Below, piece after piece: positions 12,563 through 20,957 of a stretch of DNA of 34,919 nt. The stretch is from contig CAMZLG010000138.1 of assembly GCA_947311495.1 (NCBI GenBank), positions 1 through 34,919 of the forward strand, given 5' to 3'. The notes under the pieces were generated by a model. That model saw nothing but the letters and a program-made list of their open reading frames with translations. It made no database searches and had not been told where the DNA came from. How positions within the stretch are numbered: the first letter of the stretch is position 1; each line of letters starts with the position of its first letter. A program made the translations under genes and the position numbers. The DNA is from an uncultured Zetaproteobacteria bacterium (GTDB taxonomy: Bacteria; Pseudomonadota; Zetaproteobacteria; Mariprofundales; Mariprofundaceae).

Positions 12563-13516
12563 TTAAACATGTAACGTTGTTTGAACGCGACGGATATTAC
12601 CTACAGAACCCGAAAGAACGACAGTGTCTGTGACCATATACTTACCATCAACATCTGTACCAACTTTAACATGATCCACGTACTCACCTGTGGTTAAACC
12701 AGTGGCGATAAACATGCAATCATCAGATGTCACCAACTCATCACGTGTTAAATACGTGGTTGTATCAATCCCTTCTTTTTTACACAACTCTATTTCAAAA
12801 TCTTTCTGCGGAGCCATGCGACCAAACATTTCAGCGCCCATGGCACGTGCCGCACATGCTGTCACGATACCCTCTGGCGTTCCGCCAATGCCGAATAACG
12901 CGTCAGAACCCATATTTAATACAGCTTGAATCGCACCATTTACATCACCATCTGTTGCAAGGCGAACTTTTGCACCACACGCATAAATCTCTTTAATTAA
13001 TTCAGCATGACGTGGTTTATCCAACACAAACACTGTGATTTCTTTAATGTCTTTTTGCAAAGCTTCTGCCAATTGCGTCAAACGAACTTCAACTGAAGCT
13101 GTTGGATCAATTTTACCACGCGCAGCTTTTGGATACACTTGTTTTTCCATGTAAAAACATGAGCCGGGACGAAACATTGAACCCGCAGGTGCTGCCGCAA
13201 GTGTTACAATAGAACCCGCTGCATCACGCGCAAACAAGTTCGTGCCCTCGATAGGGTCAACAGCAATATCAACACCAATACCTGAACCAGTGCCAACTTC
13301 TTCATCGTCATACAATGCTGGCGCTTCATCTTTCGCACCTTCCCCAATCACAATCACACCTTTCATGTTCACTTGATTGATACGTTCACGCATCGCATCA
13401 ACGGCTAGACCATCACCTTCATCCTTCTGACCTGAGCCAACAAACGGTGCACAAGCACGCGCCGCTGCCTCACAAACTTCTACCAAATCAATCTTTAGAT
13501 CTGCAACTGTGGACAT
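12563..13516 (-). CDS. glpX: Class II fructose-1,6-bisphosphatase (GlpX type)
   Basis: Metal-dependent phosphatase releasing phosphate from fructose-1,6-bisphosphate; some GlpX relatives, as in cyanobacteria, also act on sedoheptulose-1,7-bisphosphate. The 317 residues show the metal/substrate motifs GEGAKDEAP, DIAVDPIEGTN and the C-terminal-half FGIGGTPEGIVTA. It is the first gene of glpX-tkt-gap. No separate sedoheptulose bisphosphatase gene is in the window, so a bifunctional role is plausible but inferred. A GGGGA motif lies about eight bases before the ATG. Confidence 0.95.
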   Translation of the reverse strand: MSTVADLKIDLVEVCEAAARACAPFVGSGQKDEGDGLAVDAMRERINQVNMKGVIVIGEGAKDEAPALYDDEEVGTGSGIGVDIAVDPIEGTNLFARDAAGSIVTLAAAPAGSMFRPGSCFYMEKQVYPKAARGKIDPTASVEVRLTQLAEALQKDIKEITVFVLDKPRHAELIKEIYACGAKVRLATDGDVNGAIQAVLNMGSDALFGIGGTPEGIVTACAARAMGAEMFGRMAPQKDFEIELCKKEGIDTTTYLTRDELVTSDDCMFIATGLTTGEYVDHVKVGTDVDGKYMVTDTVVLSGSVGNIRRVQTTLHV

Positions 13517-13583
13517 TAATTTTCCCCAAAATAACTTATATAATAAAGCGAATTTCCCTCACATAATCGTGCTGAGGATGCGC

Positions 13584-13626
13584 ACTATAACCGCAATCGA
13601 TTAAAAAATCGACCCTTGAATATCAA
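13584..13626 (-). promoter_or_regulatory. Candidate promoter region for glpX-tkt-gap
   Basis: In the 137-base gap upstream of glpX the minus strand contains TATAGT (complement of 13584-13589) followed by a GCGC discriminator, with a poor -35 (TCGATT) 17 bases upstream. An alternative pair is TTGATA (complement of 13621-13626) with TTTAAT 15 bases downstream. A small inverted repeat (cgatt/aatcg) overlaps. No element is strong enough to fix the transcription start. Confidence 0.25.
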
Positions 13627-13653
13627 GATAAGCCCATCTTAAAAACTATGCAA

Positions 13654-14163
13654 CTAACCCAGTTCATCCCGGATAAACTTAAACAATAATTTTGCGGACT
13701 TAGGCAGTTTGCCTTGCGCTTGCTCTCGTTTTGCATTACGAACCATTTGATTTAATGTTTGCGCATGCGTGTTGGGATACGCCTGCAAAAAAGATGTAAC
13801 AACATCTCGGTCGCCTAAAATAAGTTTATCCCGCCACATTTCCACTTTATGAAATGCCGTATTCACGGCTTGCGTTTGTTTCACTTCATTTTCAACTGCA
13901 TCTTGCGCACTACTGACATCTTGGTCACGGAGCAGCTTTGCAACCCGCTTAAGCTGCCGTTTCTGAGCGCCATGCTGCAGCATATTTTTTGATGCCTCCA
14001 AAGCAGCAATGACCTCATAGGTTAAATCAATACTCGCCCACTGTGAAGGCTGAAGCTCAAGTAAACGTTTTGCCAAATCCAACATCGCCAGAGCTTCGCG
14101 CCGTTGTAACGATTTATTAGGGCGCTCATGTTCAGGCTCATTATCATTTTGTAAATCAATCAT
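13654..14163 (-). CDS. darP: Ribosome maturation protein DarP (YjgA, DUF615)
   Basis: DarP/YjgA associates with pre-50S subunits and helps late maturation of the peptidyl-transferase centre. The 169-residue, charged, mostly helical product matches the family in length and in segments such as REALAMLDLAKRLLEL near the N-terminus and KSAKLLFKFIRDEL at the C-terminus. The ATG at 14163 is the first after an in-frame stop and has no Shine-Dalgarno. A TAGACT hexamer ends six bases before it with AAGACA 17 bases further upstream, so the transcript may be leaderless. It lies downstream of the tRNA terminator. Confidence 0.88.
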   Translation of the reverse strand: MIDLQNDNEPEHERPNKSLQRREALAMLDLAKRLLELQPSQWASIDLTYEVIAALEASKNMLQHGAQKRQLKRVAKLLRDQDVSSAQDAVENEVKQTQAVNTAFHKVEMWRDKLILGDRDVVTSFLQAYPNTHAQTLNQMVRNAKREQAQGKLPKSAKLLFKFIRDELG

Positions 14164-14223
14164 AAGAGAAGTCTAGCATGGGACAACACCCTTGTCTTAA
14201 AGAATATATTAAGAAAATAAAAT

Positions 14224-14258
14224 ACAAAAAAAGCCTCTTGGATTTAACCAAGAGGCTT
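14224..14258 (-). terminator. Intrinsic terminator after tRNA-Asp
   Basis: Perfect 11-base-pair stem (plus-strand arms 14231-14241 aagcctcttgg and 14248-14258, six-base loop) followed on the minus strand by a run of T. It sits 8 bases beyond the encoded CCA end of tRNA-Asp. The A/T runs on both sides mean it could act in both directions. Confidence 0.88.
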
Positions 14259-14265
14259 TTCATAA

Positions 14266-14342
14266 TGGCGGAGCGGACGGGACTCGAACCCGCGACCTCC
14301 GGCGTGACAGGCCGGCATTCTAACCAACTGAACTACCGCTCC
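14266..14342 (-). tRNA. tRNA-Asp (anticodon GTC)
   Basis: On the minus strand the 77-base gene folds as a standard cloverleaf: acceptor GGAGCGG/CCGCTCC, D-loop GTTCAGTTGGTTAGA, anticodon arm CCGGCCTGTCACGCCGG with GTC, T-arm GCGGGTTCGAGTCCCGT, discriminator G73 as expected for Asp, and an encoded CCA. It lies one base downstream of tRNA-Val. Confidence 0.97.
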
Positions 14343-14343
14343 A

Positions 14344-14419
14344 TGGTGGGCGCTGCAGGACTCGAACCTGCGGCCACCGCCTTGTAAGGGCGGTGCTCTA
14401 CCAACTGAGCTAAGCGCCC
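14344..14419 (-). tRNA. tRNA-Val (anticodon TAC)
   Basis: Minus-strand 76-base cloverleaf: acceptor GGGCGCT/AGCGCCC, D-arm AGCTCAGTTGGTAGAGC, anticodon arm ACCGCCCTTACAAGGCGGT with TAC, T-arm GCAGGTTCGAGTCCTGC, discriminator A73, encoded CCA. It forms a tandem pair with tRNA-Asp, separated by a single base, and shares that gene's terminator. Confidence 0.97.
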
Positions 14420-14454
14420 TCTTTCCAAGGGGCTACCCTTACGAAAGTGGCGGA

Positions 14455-14482
14455 AGATTAGCGAGCCCGAGCCACTTTGCAA
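14455..14482 (-). promoter_or_regulatory. Candidate promoter of the tRNA-Val/tRNA-Asp pair
   Basis: Between hupB and tRNA-Val the minus strand reads TTGCAA (complement of 14477-14482), a 16-base GC-rich spacer, TAATCT (14455-14460) and a GC-containing discriminator; transcription would start about 28 bases before tRNA-Val. The -10 is weak. The same stretch lies within an inverted repeat (14444-14451 with 14471-14478), which could instead be an RNA-processing hairpin. Confidence 0.35.
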
Positions 14483-14497
14483 GTGTTAATTTAGTTC

Positions 14498-14770
14498 TTA
14501 TTTAACAGCGTCTTTCAAGCCTTTACCAGCTTTGAATTTAGGTGCCTTAGAAGCAGCAACTTGGATTGGCTCACCAGTACGTGGATTGCGCGCTGTACGT
14601 GCTGCGCGGTCAGTTACTGAGAACGTACCAAACCCAACAAGGCTAACGCTATCACCACCAGACAATGCGCCAGTGATTCCGCCAATCACAGCATCAACAG
14701 CCGCGCCAGCATCAACTTTACTCAAACCTGCTGTATCAGCAACGTGGTTTATCAAATCTACTTTTTTCAT
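14498..14770 (-). CDS. hupB: DNA-binding protein HU
   Basis: Small histone-like nucleoid protein that bends DNA without strong sequence preference. The 90-residue length is standard. It shows the dimerisation core (GFGTFSV), the DNA-embracing arm with RNPRTGEPI, and the C-terminal KFKAGKGLKDAV helix. GGAGGG lies about four bases before the ATG. It follows lon on the same strand, the common lon-hupB order of proteobacteria. A TTGACT hexamer (complement of 14835-14840) in the gap could be the -35 of its own promoter, but no matching -10 is clear. Confidence 0.96.
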   Translation of the reverse strand: MKKVDLINHVADTAGLSKVDAGAAVDAVIGGITGALSGGDSVSLVGFGTFSVTDRAARTARNPRTGEPIQVAASKAPKFKAGKGLKDAVK

Positions 14771-14860
14771 TACTACCCTCCGATATTTTAATCTTTAACA
14801 AGATAAGACGAACTTAAACAGTCCTGACAAACCCAGTCAACGTTTTTTATTCAAACCCCA

Positions 14861-17287
14861 TCAGTGTGAAGTTGCACTCTCTTCATTTAAATGAATTCCT
14901 GAAATAATATTAGGAACAAAGCGTACGTTATTAGACATACCTTCAGGTAATTGTGTCAAAGCGCACTTTAACACATCATCCATACTTTCAGCATACACCA
15001 TTTTCATAGAATCTTTAATAATTTTAGGAACTTCCTTCATGTCCTTGCGATTATCTTCAGGGATAATCGCTGTTGTCAAGCCGCCTCTATGTGCTGCAAG
15101 AAGCTTTTCTTTCAACCCACCTATAGGCAAACTTTTACCACGCAATGTTATTTCACCTGTCATGCAAACTTCCCTGCAAACAGGAATACCTGTAAGCGCA
15201 GAGACAATAGAAGTTGCCATTGCCAAGCCTGCCGACGGGCCATCTTTAGGAATTGCGCCTTCAGGCACATGCACATGAATATCCACTTTTTGATGAAAAT
15301 CAGGCTTTAAGCCTAAAGGTTCAGCGCGCGAGCGCACGTATGTCAGCGCAGCTTGAATAGATTCCTGCATGACATCGCCCAACTGCCCTGTTACCGTTAA
15401 TTTACCTTTACCCGGCGTGAGTGCTGTTTCGATTTGCAGTAATTCACCGCCTACCTCTGTCCAAGCAAGCCCTGTCACCACGGCCACTTCATCATGAGCT
15501 TCTGCCATGCCGAAACGATATTGTTTCACACCAAGCAAAACTTCTAAGTTATCTGGTTGAATAGGCTGCAGCTTCTCTTCTTTAGATAAAACCACTTGGC
15601 GCACAATTTTTCGGCAAATTTTTGCCAACACGCGCTCCAAACCACGCACACCTGCTTCTCGTGTATAATATCGAATCACGTCCGTTATGGTCTCATCAGA
15701 TAATGCAACCTGCTTATCTTTTAAACCATGATTTTTAATTTGTTTAGGTAACAAGTATTTTTTTGCAATGGCGAGTTTCTCTTGCTCCGTATAACCTGAG
15801 ATACGAATAATTTCCATTCTATCCAAAAGTGGTCCTGGAATATTCATGCTGTTTGCAGTGGTCACAAACATCACATCAGACAAATCATAATCCACTTCCA
15901 AGTAGTGGTCATTAAATGTATTATTCTGTTCTGGGTCTAATACTTCAAGCAGTGCTGCCGATGGGTCACCCCTGTGATCAGCACCCATTTTATCAATTTC
16001 ATCCAACAAAACAAGTGGGTTCTTCGTTCCCGCTTTCTTCATGGACTTAATCACTTTACCCGGCATAGACCCTATATAAGTGCGCCTATGTCCACGAATT
16101 TCTGCTTCATCACGCACGCCACCCAAGCTCATGCGAACAAAGTTTCGTTTGGTTGCGCGAGCAATAGATTTTGCCAATGATGTTTTACCTACCCCAGGAG
16201 GACCTACAAAACAAAGAATAGGTCCTTTAACTTTTTTAACCAGCTGTAGCACTGCCAAGTGCTCAAGAATTCGCTCCTTAACTTTATCCAAACCAAAGTG
16301 ATCTGCATTAAGCACCTCTTCAGCGGCAACCAAGTCTTTGCGCACACGAGTGCGTTTTTTCCAAGGTAAATCCACAATCCAGTCCAAATAACCACGCAAT
16401 ACCGTTGCTTCTGAACTCATCGGTGGCATCATTTTTAGTTTCTTCAATTCAGAAAGTGCTTTTTCTTTGGCTTCTTTACTTAGACCCAATGTTTCAATTT
16501 TCTTGGCAATATCTTCTAAATCGGAGTGTGAATCTTCTTCGCCCAATTCTTTTTGAATCGCTTTCATTTGCTCAGATAAATAATATTCGCGTTGGCTTTT
16601 TTCCATTTGCCGTTTCACACGCGAACGCACACGTTTGTCCACCTGTAACATATCCATCTCATCTTCCATAAAGGCGAAGATTTTTTCTAGCCGTTCAATC
16701 ACAGATGTCATTTCCAGCAGCGCTTGTTTTTCCTCAACCTTTAGGCTTAGGTGGGAAGCAATCGTATCTGCAAGGCGGTCAACACCTTCCACGCCAGAGA
16801 CGGACACCATGACTTCAGGTGCAATTTTTTTATTCAACTTAGCATAGGCTTCAAATTGATTGAGTACTGCACGTGCAACTTGCTCTTGTTCCTGCTCATC
16901 TTCTTGCACTTCAGGTAAAACTTGATAACGCCCACGCAGGCAATCACCTTCTTGCAAATCAGATACGCGAACACGTTCTTGACCTTCAATAAGAACCTTA
17001 ATCGTACCATCTGGAAGTTTAAGCAGCTGTAAAATATTACCCAAAGTACCAATGGAAAACAAACCATCCATGGCTGGCGCATCCTCTTCGGGGTCGTGCT
17101 GAGCCAACAAAATAATCTTTTTACCTGATGCCATCACTTCTTCTAAAGCGGCCACGGATTTCTCGCGCCCAACAAACAAAGGCACAATCATGTGGGGAAA
17201 CATCACAATATCACGTAACGGTAAAACAGGTAAGTTCAGGTTCTCATCACCAGACTCATTGGATGTAGATTGGTCAACTTTAGCCAA
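14861..17287 (-). CDS. lon: ATP-dependent protease Lon
   Basis: Cytoplasmic AAA+ serine protease degrading misfolded and regulatory proteins. The 808 residues comprise the N-terminal substrate-binding LAN domain (about 20-215), coiled helical region, AAA+ module with Walker A GPPGVGKT (362-369) and Walker B LVLLDEIDK (425-433), and the protease domain with the catalytic serine in PKDGPSAG (S685) and the lysine of the GGLKEK motif (726-728). The start is a TTG at 17287 preceded at six bases by GAGGT. It has its own upstream region past the clpX terminator, with a sigma-32-like -35 element, and is followed by hupB. Confidence 0.97.
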   Translation of the reverse strand: MAKVDQSTSNESGDENLNLPVLPLRDIVMFPHMIVPLFVGREKSVAALEEVMASGKKIILLAQHDPEEDAPAMDGLFSIGTLGNILQLLKLPDGTIKVLIEGQERVRVSDLQEGDCLRGRYQVLPEVQEDEQEQEQVARAVLNQFEAYAKLNKKIAPEVMVSVSGVEGVDRLADTIASHLSLKVEEKQALLEMTSVIERLEKIFAFMEDEMDMLQVDKRVRSRVKRQMEKSQREYYLSEQMKAIQKELGEEDSHSDLEDIAKKIETLGLSKEAKEKALSELKKLKMMPPMSSEATVLRGYLDWIVDLPWKKRTRVRKDLVAAEEVLNADHFGLDKVKERILEHLAVLQLVKKVKGPILCFVGPPGVGKTSLAKSIARATKRNFVRMSLGGVRDEAEIRGHRRTYIGSMPGKVIKSMKKAGTKNPLVLLDEIDKMGADHRGDPSAALLEVLDPEQNNTFNDHYLEVDYDLSDVMFVTTANSMNIPGPLLDRMEIIRISGYTEQEKLAIAKKYLLPKQIKNHGLKDKQVALSDETITDVIRYYTREAGVRGLERVLAKICRKIVRQVVLSKEEKLQPIQPDNLEVLLGVKQYRFGMAEAHDEVAVVTGLAWTEVGGELLQIETALTPGKGKLTVTGQLGDVMQESIQAALTYVRSRAEPLGLKPDFHQKVDIHVHVPEGAIPKDGPSAGLAMATSIVSALTGIPVCREVCMTGEITLRGKSLPIGGLKEKLLAAHRGGLTTAIIPEDNRKDMKEVPKIIKDSMKMVYAESMDDVLKCALTQLPEGMSNNVRFVPNIISGIHLNEESATSH

Positions 17288-17324
17288 ATGGCACCTCGTT
17301 TAAACATAGTCTTCTAAGACCTAT

Positions 17325-17357
17325 GGATAAGGGCTTCCACTCATCATTTCAAGCCCT
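17325..17357 (-). promoter_or_regulatory. Sigma-32-like promoter candidate and inverted repeat upstream of lon
   Basis: On the minus strand CTTGAAA (complement of 17347-17353) matches the heat-shock sigma factor -35 consensus exactly; 13 bases later comes CCCTTATCC (complement of 17325-17333), which shares only the CCC start of the CCCCATNT -10 consensus. Perfect seven-base arms aggg-ctt (17330-17336) and aagccct (17351-17357) with a 14-base spacer place both hexamers inside an inverted repeat. lon is a classical heat-shock gene, which supports the reading. Confidence 0.45.
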
Positions 17358-17360
17358 AAA

Positions 17361-17389
17361 AATAAAAAAGCCTCGTTGAACGAGGCTTT
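17361..17389 (-). terminator. Intrinsic terminator after clpX
   Basis: On the minus strand a nine-base-pair stem (plus-strand arms 17367-17375 and 17381-17389, loop ttgaa) is followed by a T-rich tail (complement of 17361-17366). It lies about 33 bases past the clpX stop and closes the tig-clpP-clpX unit ahead of lon. Confidence 0.87.
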
Positions 17390-17421
17390 AGAAATTAAAC
17401 GGTTAAAAAATAAGGTTTATT

Positions 17422-18714
17422 TTAAGCAGCCTGCTCGTCCTCAGCTTCAACCTTCTCTACAAGCTGCGGTTTCTCAGCACCTTCCACCACATCTTTGGTG
17501 ATAATACATTTTTCAACATTATCCAATGTGGGAATATCATACATCACATCAAGCATGACTGATTCCATAATCGCACGCAAACCACGCGCACCCGTTTTGC
17601 GTTTAATCGCTTTATCAGCAATCGCTTCTAACGCATCATCTGTGAATGATAGTTCAACACCATCATATTTTAACAACGCTGCAAACTGTTTTACCAATGC
17701 ATTTTTTGGCTCAGTTAGAATTTCTAGGAGCGCACTTTTATCCAGTTCGTTTAATGTGGCAACCGCAGGCAACCTGCCCACCAACTCAGGAATTAAACCA
17801 AACTTAATCAAATCTTCTGGCTCAACACCTCTGAGGCGCTCACCAATATCAATATTATCTTCAGGGTCAACGGTTGCACCAAACCCAATGGAGCGCGTTT
17901 TACCACGTGCTTCAATGATTTTTTCCAAACCTGCAAATGCACCACCCAAAATAAACAAGATATTACTTGTATCCACTTGGGTAAATTCTTGTTGCGGGTT
18001 TTTACGCCCACCCTGCGGTGAAACCGATGCAACAGTTCCTTCAATAAGTTTTAATAGTGCTTGCTGCACACCTTCACCCGATACATCACGGGTAATTGAA
18101 GGTGAATCGGATTTTCGTGCTAACTTGTCCACCTCATCAATATATATAATACCACGTTGCGCCCGTTCAACATCACCATCAGCAGCTTGCAAAAGCTTCA
18201 CAATAATATTATCAACATCTTCACCCACATAACCAGCTTCGGTGAGTGTAGTTGCATCCGCAATAATAAACGGCACATCAAAAATACGCGCTAAAGTTTG
18301 CGCCAACAATGTTTTACCGCAGCCTGTTGGCCCCAGTAGTAGCACATTACTTTTTGAAATTTCAACTTCATCTTTTTTATTGTGAGCCAAACGTTTGTAG
18401 TGGTTATAAACAGCCACAGACAATAAACGCTTGGGTGCATCTTGTGCAATCACATAACCATCTAAAAATTCTTTGATTTCGTGAGGTTTGGGTAGACCTG
18501 TTTTCTTCTCAGTGTTTGAAACATCTTCACCATCATTTAGTTCTTCAATCATGATGTCATTGCAAAGCTCAATGCACTCATCACAAATAAATACGGTTGG
18601 CCCTGCAATAAGTTTTTTTACATCATGCTGACTTTTACCGCAAAACGAGCAGAATAATGTTGAATCGCTACTGGACGAACCACCTGAAGAACCGCTAGAT
18701 GAAGATGAACTCAT
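17422..18714 (-). CDS. clpX: ATP-dependent Clp protease ATPase subunit ClpX
   Basis: AAA+ unfoldase that recognises tagged substrates and feeds them to ClpP. The 430 residues show the N-terminal C4 zinc-binding domain (C22, C25, C44, C47), Walker A GPTGCGKT (128-135), Walker [10 protein letters not shown] (about 189-197), and the C-terminal sensor region [12 protein letters not shown]. The first 18 residues are mostly serine and glycine, longer and simpler than the short leader in E. coli ClpX. The ATG overlaps the clpP stop as ATGA, implying translational coupling and fixed stoichiometry. A terminator follows the gene. Confidence 0.97.
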   Translation of the reverse strand: MSSSSSSGSSGGSSSSDSTLFCSFCGKSQHDVKKLIAGPTVFICDECIELCNDIMIEELNDGEDVSNTEKKTGLPKPHEIKEFLDGYVIAQDAPKRLLSVAVYNHYKRLAHNKKDEVEISKSNVLLLGPTGCGKTLLAQTLARIFDVPFIIADATTLTEAGYVGEDVDNIIVKLLQAADGDVERAQRGIIYIDEVDKLARKSDSPSITRDVSGEGVQQALLKLIEGTVASVSPQGGRKNPQQEFTQVDTSNILFILGGAFAGLEKIIEARGKTRSIGFGATVDPEDNIDIGERLRGVEPEDLIKFGLIPELVGRLPAVATLNELDKSALLEILTEPKNALVKQFAALLKYDGVELSFTDDALEAIADKAIKRKTGARGLRAIMESVMLDVMYDIPTLDNVEKCIITKDVVEGAEKPQLVEKVEAEDEQAA

Positions 18715-19325
18715 TTAACCTCACTCACCGCCGAAGGCACATCATCACGCGATGTTAACACCTTATCTACAATGCCATAAGCACATGCTTCAGCGGCATC
18801 CAAGAAATAATCACGCTCCACATCATCCGCCAATTTATCAAGGGGTTGACCTGTATGATCTGCCATCATTTTATTTAAACTGTCTTTTAATTTAAGAATC
18901 TCTTTGGCATGAATCTCAATATCAGTGGCTTGACCTTGAAAACCTCCCAAAGGTTGATGAATCATAATGCGAGCATTAGGCAAAGCATAACGTTTACCTT
19001 TGGCACCTGCTGCCAACAAGTGCGCACCCATAGATGCCGCTTGACCAACACAAAGCGTAGAAACATCACACTTTATATATTTCATCGTATCATAAATTGC
19101 CATGCCTGAAGTCACCACGCCGCCAGGGCTGTTGATATACATAAAGATATCTTTATCGGGACCTTCTGATTCCAAGAAAAGGAGCTGGGCAATAATCAAG
19201 TTTGCCATGTGGTCTTCAACTTGCCCGTTTAAAAACACAATGCGTTCTTTTAATAAACGTGAGAAAATATCGTATGAGCGTTCACCGCGCGCAGTTTGCT
19301 CAACAACCATAGGCACTAAATTCAT
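18711..19325 (-). CDS. clpP: ATP-dependent Clp protease proteolytic subunit ClpP
   Basis: Forms the tetradecameric serine-protease chamber served by ClpX. The 204 residues show the catalytic triad: Ser98 in GQAASMG, His123 in MIHQP, and Asp172 in ERDYF, each one residue offset from the E. coli numbering. The N-terminal [19 protein letters not shown] contains the short propeptide normally removed by self-cleavage. The ATG overlaps the tig stop (ATGA), and its own stop overlaps the clpX start in the same way. Confidence 0.97.
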   Translation of the reverse strand: MNLVPMVVEQTARGERSYDIFSRLLKERIVFLNGQVEDHMANLIIAQLLFLESEGPDKDIFMYINSPGGVVTSGMAIYDTMKYIKCDVSTLCVGQAASMGAHLLAAGAKGKRYALPNARIMIHQPLGGFQGQATDIEIHAKEILKLKDSLNKMMADHTGQPLDKLADDVERDYFLDAAEACAYGIVDKVLTSRDDVPSAVSEVK

Positions 19326-20656
19326 GATATCGCTTTATCCTGTTCTTCTTGCCATGCTGCCAATGTTTTCTTCACTTTTTTCACTTTGGCTTGGCTCACC
19401 ACATGGTCAATACATTTTTGTTCTAAAATACGGTCTTTTAGCGCACCCATTTGCTCCTGATTATCACGAATATACTTCGCATAATCGTCACGCATATTTT
19501 CAGGGTATGCCGTTACCATTTCATCAACACCAGCATCAATTTCTTCATCCGTCAATGAAACATCAAAGTCTTTACGCACAGATTGCAACAATACTGACAA
19601 GTTTAAGCCACGAATAGAGCGCGCTCTTACTTCAGCTTTAAAGGCTTCATCTTGCAACATTTCATCATTGGCTTCCATGCCTTGCTGTTGCATATTTTGT
19701 ACCACACGTGCTGTTGTTGCTTTCATATCTTCAGCAATCAAACCTTCTGGGAAGGTCATGTCATGCGCTTTAATCAATGCATCCAAAGCTGAATCACGTG
19801 TGACTTGTTTACCCGCTTGTTCAGCTTCTTTCTTCAAACCTTGTTTGATGTCTTCCATCATGGCTTTGGCATCATCAAAGTTTAACATTTTTGCTAAATC
19901 TTCATCATCTTTCGCTTTGACCGCTTCACCCACACTTTTCACAGTGGTTTCAAAACGTGCTTCTTTTCCAGCCAAGTTAGGCGCTTGATAGTTTTCAGGG
20001 AATGTTACTTCAACGGTACACGCATCACCTGCTTTTTTTCCAATCAGTTGGTCTTCAAATCCAGGGATAAAACGACCTTCACCCAAGACCAATGGCACAT
20101 CTTCACCTTTACCACCATCAAACGCTTCATCACCGATGAAACCTTCAAAATCAATATGCAATTGGTCGCCTGTTTCAGCAGCGCGGTCTTCTTTAATCTC
20201 ATAACTAACTTGTGACTTATACAAACGCTCAAGCACACCTGCAATATCTTTATCATCAACTGTCACTTCAGTTTCTTCAACTTTAAGTTTGCTCAAGTCT
20301 GTAAGTTTCACTTCAGGCCAAGAAGATACTTTAAGTGTAAATACAAATGCATCATCAGGCTGAATTTTAGGCAATGATAGTTCAGGTTGAAGCGCAGGTG
20401 TTAAACCTGAAGATTCAATCGCACCCACATAATGCTCTTGCAACAGTTGCGACACTGTATCTTCATGGATTTTAGGACCAAACTGTTTATCAATCACATG
20501 GCTTGGTGTTTTGCCTGGGCGAAACCCTGGTAGTTTGACTTGTGAACCTAACTTTGCTTTTTCTTGAGCATAAACGCGGTCATATTCAGACTTGGGTAAG
20601 CGCACCTCAACTTCATGTTCATTATCAGCCAGTTTTTTAACATCAGTTTGGATCAT
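19322..20656 (-). CDS. tig: Trigger factor (ribosome-associated chaperone)
   Basis: Binds near the ribosomal exit tunnel and shields nascent chains; it also has peptidyl-prolyl isomerase activity. The 444 residues have the N-terminal ribosome-binding domain with the signature-like GFRPGKTP (about residues 44-51), an FKBP-like domain (about 155-245, with [10 protein letters not shown] and [10 protein letters not shown]), and a long helical C-terminal domain. GGAGG lies about six bases before the ATG. It is the first protein gene of tig-clpP-clpX, downstream of tRNA-Leu and its terminator, so its promoter must be inside about 30 bases or in read-through from the tRNA. Confidence 0.96.
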   Translation of the reverse strand: MIQTDVKKLADNEHEVEVRLPKSEYDRVYAQEKAKLGSQVKLPGFRPGKTPSHVIDKQFGPKIHEDTVSQLLQEHYVGAIESSGLTPALQPELSLPKIQPDDAFVFTLKVSSWPEVKLTDLSKLKVEETEVTVDDKDIAGVLERLYKSQVSYEIKEDRAAETGDQLHIDFEGFIGDEAFDGGKGEDVPLVLGEGRFIPGFEDQLIGKKAGDACTVEVTFPENYQAPNLAGKEARFETTVKSVGEAVKAKDDEDLAKMLNFDDAKAMMEDIKQGLKKEAEQAGKQVTRDSALDALIKAHDMTFPEGLIAEDMKATTARVVQNMQQQGMEANDEMLQDEAFKAEVRARSIRGLNLSVLLQSVRKDFDVSLTDEEIDAGVDEMVTAYPENMRDDYAKYIRDNQEQMGALKDRILEQKCIDHVVSQAKVKKVKKTLAAWQEEQDKAIS

Positions 20657-20683
20657 TGAATCCTCCGCAAGAAAAGTAAGTAC

Positions 20684-20720
20684 AAAAAATCAATGCGCCC
20701 CGATAAAGGAAGCGCATTGA
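20684..20720 (-). terminator. Intrinsic terminator after tRNA-Leu
   Basis: Perfect nine-base-pair stem (plus-strand arms 20690-20698 tcaatgcgc and 20712-20720 gcgcattga, 13-base loop) followed on the minus strand by six T (complement of 20684-20689). It starts six bases past the tRNA-Leu CCA end and about 27 bases before the tig start codon, so it could also attenuate tig. Confidence 0.85.
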
Positions 20721-20726
20721 CGTGTA

Positions 20727-20811
20727 TGGTACGAGAGGGGGGAGTCGAACCCCCACGCCGTAAGACACTGGAACCTAAATCCAGCGCGTCTACCAGTTCC
20801 GCCACCCTCGC
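20727..20811 (-). tRNA. tRNA-Leu (anticodon TAG)
   Basis: Minus-strand 85-base class II tRNA with a long variable arm. Visible are acceptor GCGAGGG paired to CTCTCGT, D-region TGGCGGAACTGGTAGACGC, anticodon arm CTGGATTTAGGTTCCAG with anticodon TAG, variable arm TGTCTTACGGCG, T-arm GGGGGTTCGACTCCCCC, discriminator A73 and encoded CCA. The terminal pair is G1-U72 and the sixth is also G-U. Confidence 0.95.
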
Positions 20812-20853
20812 ATATGTAGGTCAACACAAGAAACCTTGTGTCAACGGGGGCGC

Positions 20854-20881
20854 ACTATGCCACGCCAAATCACCAAATCAA
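20854..20881 (-). promoter_or_regulatory. Candidate promoter of tRNA-Leu
   Basis: On the minus strand TTGATT (complement of 20876-20881), a 16-base spacer and CATAGT (20854-20859) are followed by a GC-rich discriminator (GCGCCCCCG), a pattern typical of stable-RNA promoters under stringent control. A start near 20847 would leave a leader of about 36 bases containing the hairpin 20824-20841 (acacaag/cttgtgt). Confidence 0.45.
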
Positions 20882-20957
20882 TCCCAAAATAAACAAAAAA
20901 TCTTTTGTATATATTTTTTATCCATTACCTTTGCATTTTGGGAGCGAGGTCAACGGC

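Noticed and set aside
13625-13640. Short hairpin aagat/atctt after darP considered as terminator
   Set aside because: Only five base pairs, AT-rich, and no clear T-run in the minus direction.
14444-14478. Inverted repeat between hupB and tRNA-Val considered as a hupB terminator
   Set aside because: No T-tract follows the stem on the minus strand; more likely part of the tRNA promoter or a processing hairpin.
17495-18232. Plus-strand open frame of 245 codons
   Set aside because: It is the antisense shadow of clpX; its translation shows no domain.
20838-20957. 40-codon upstream extension of the M48 protease
   Set aside because: It would place a lipoprotein signal in the protein interior; the ATG at 20958 has GAGCGAGGT upstream and gives a clean lipobox.
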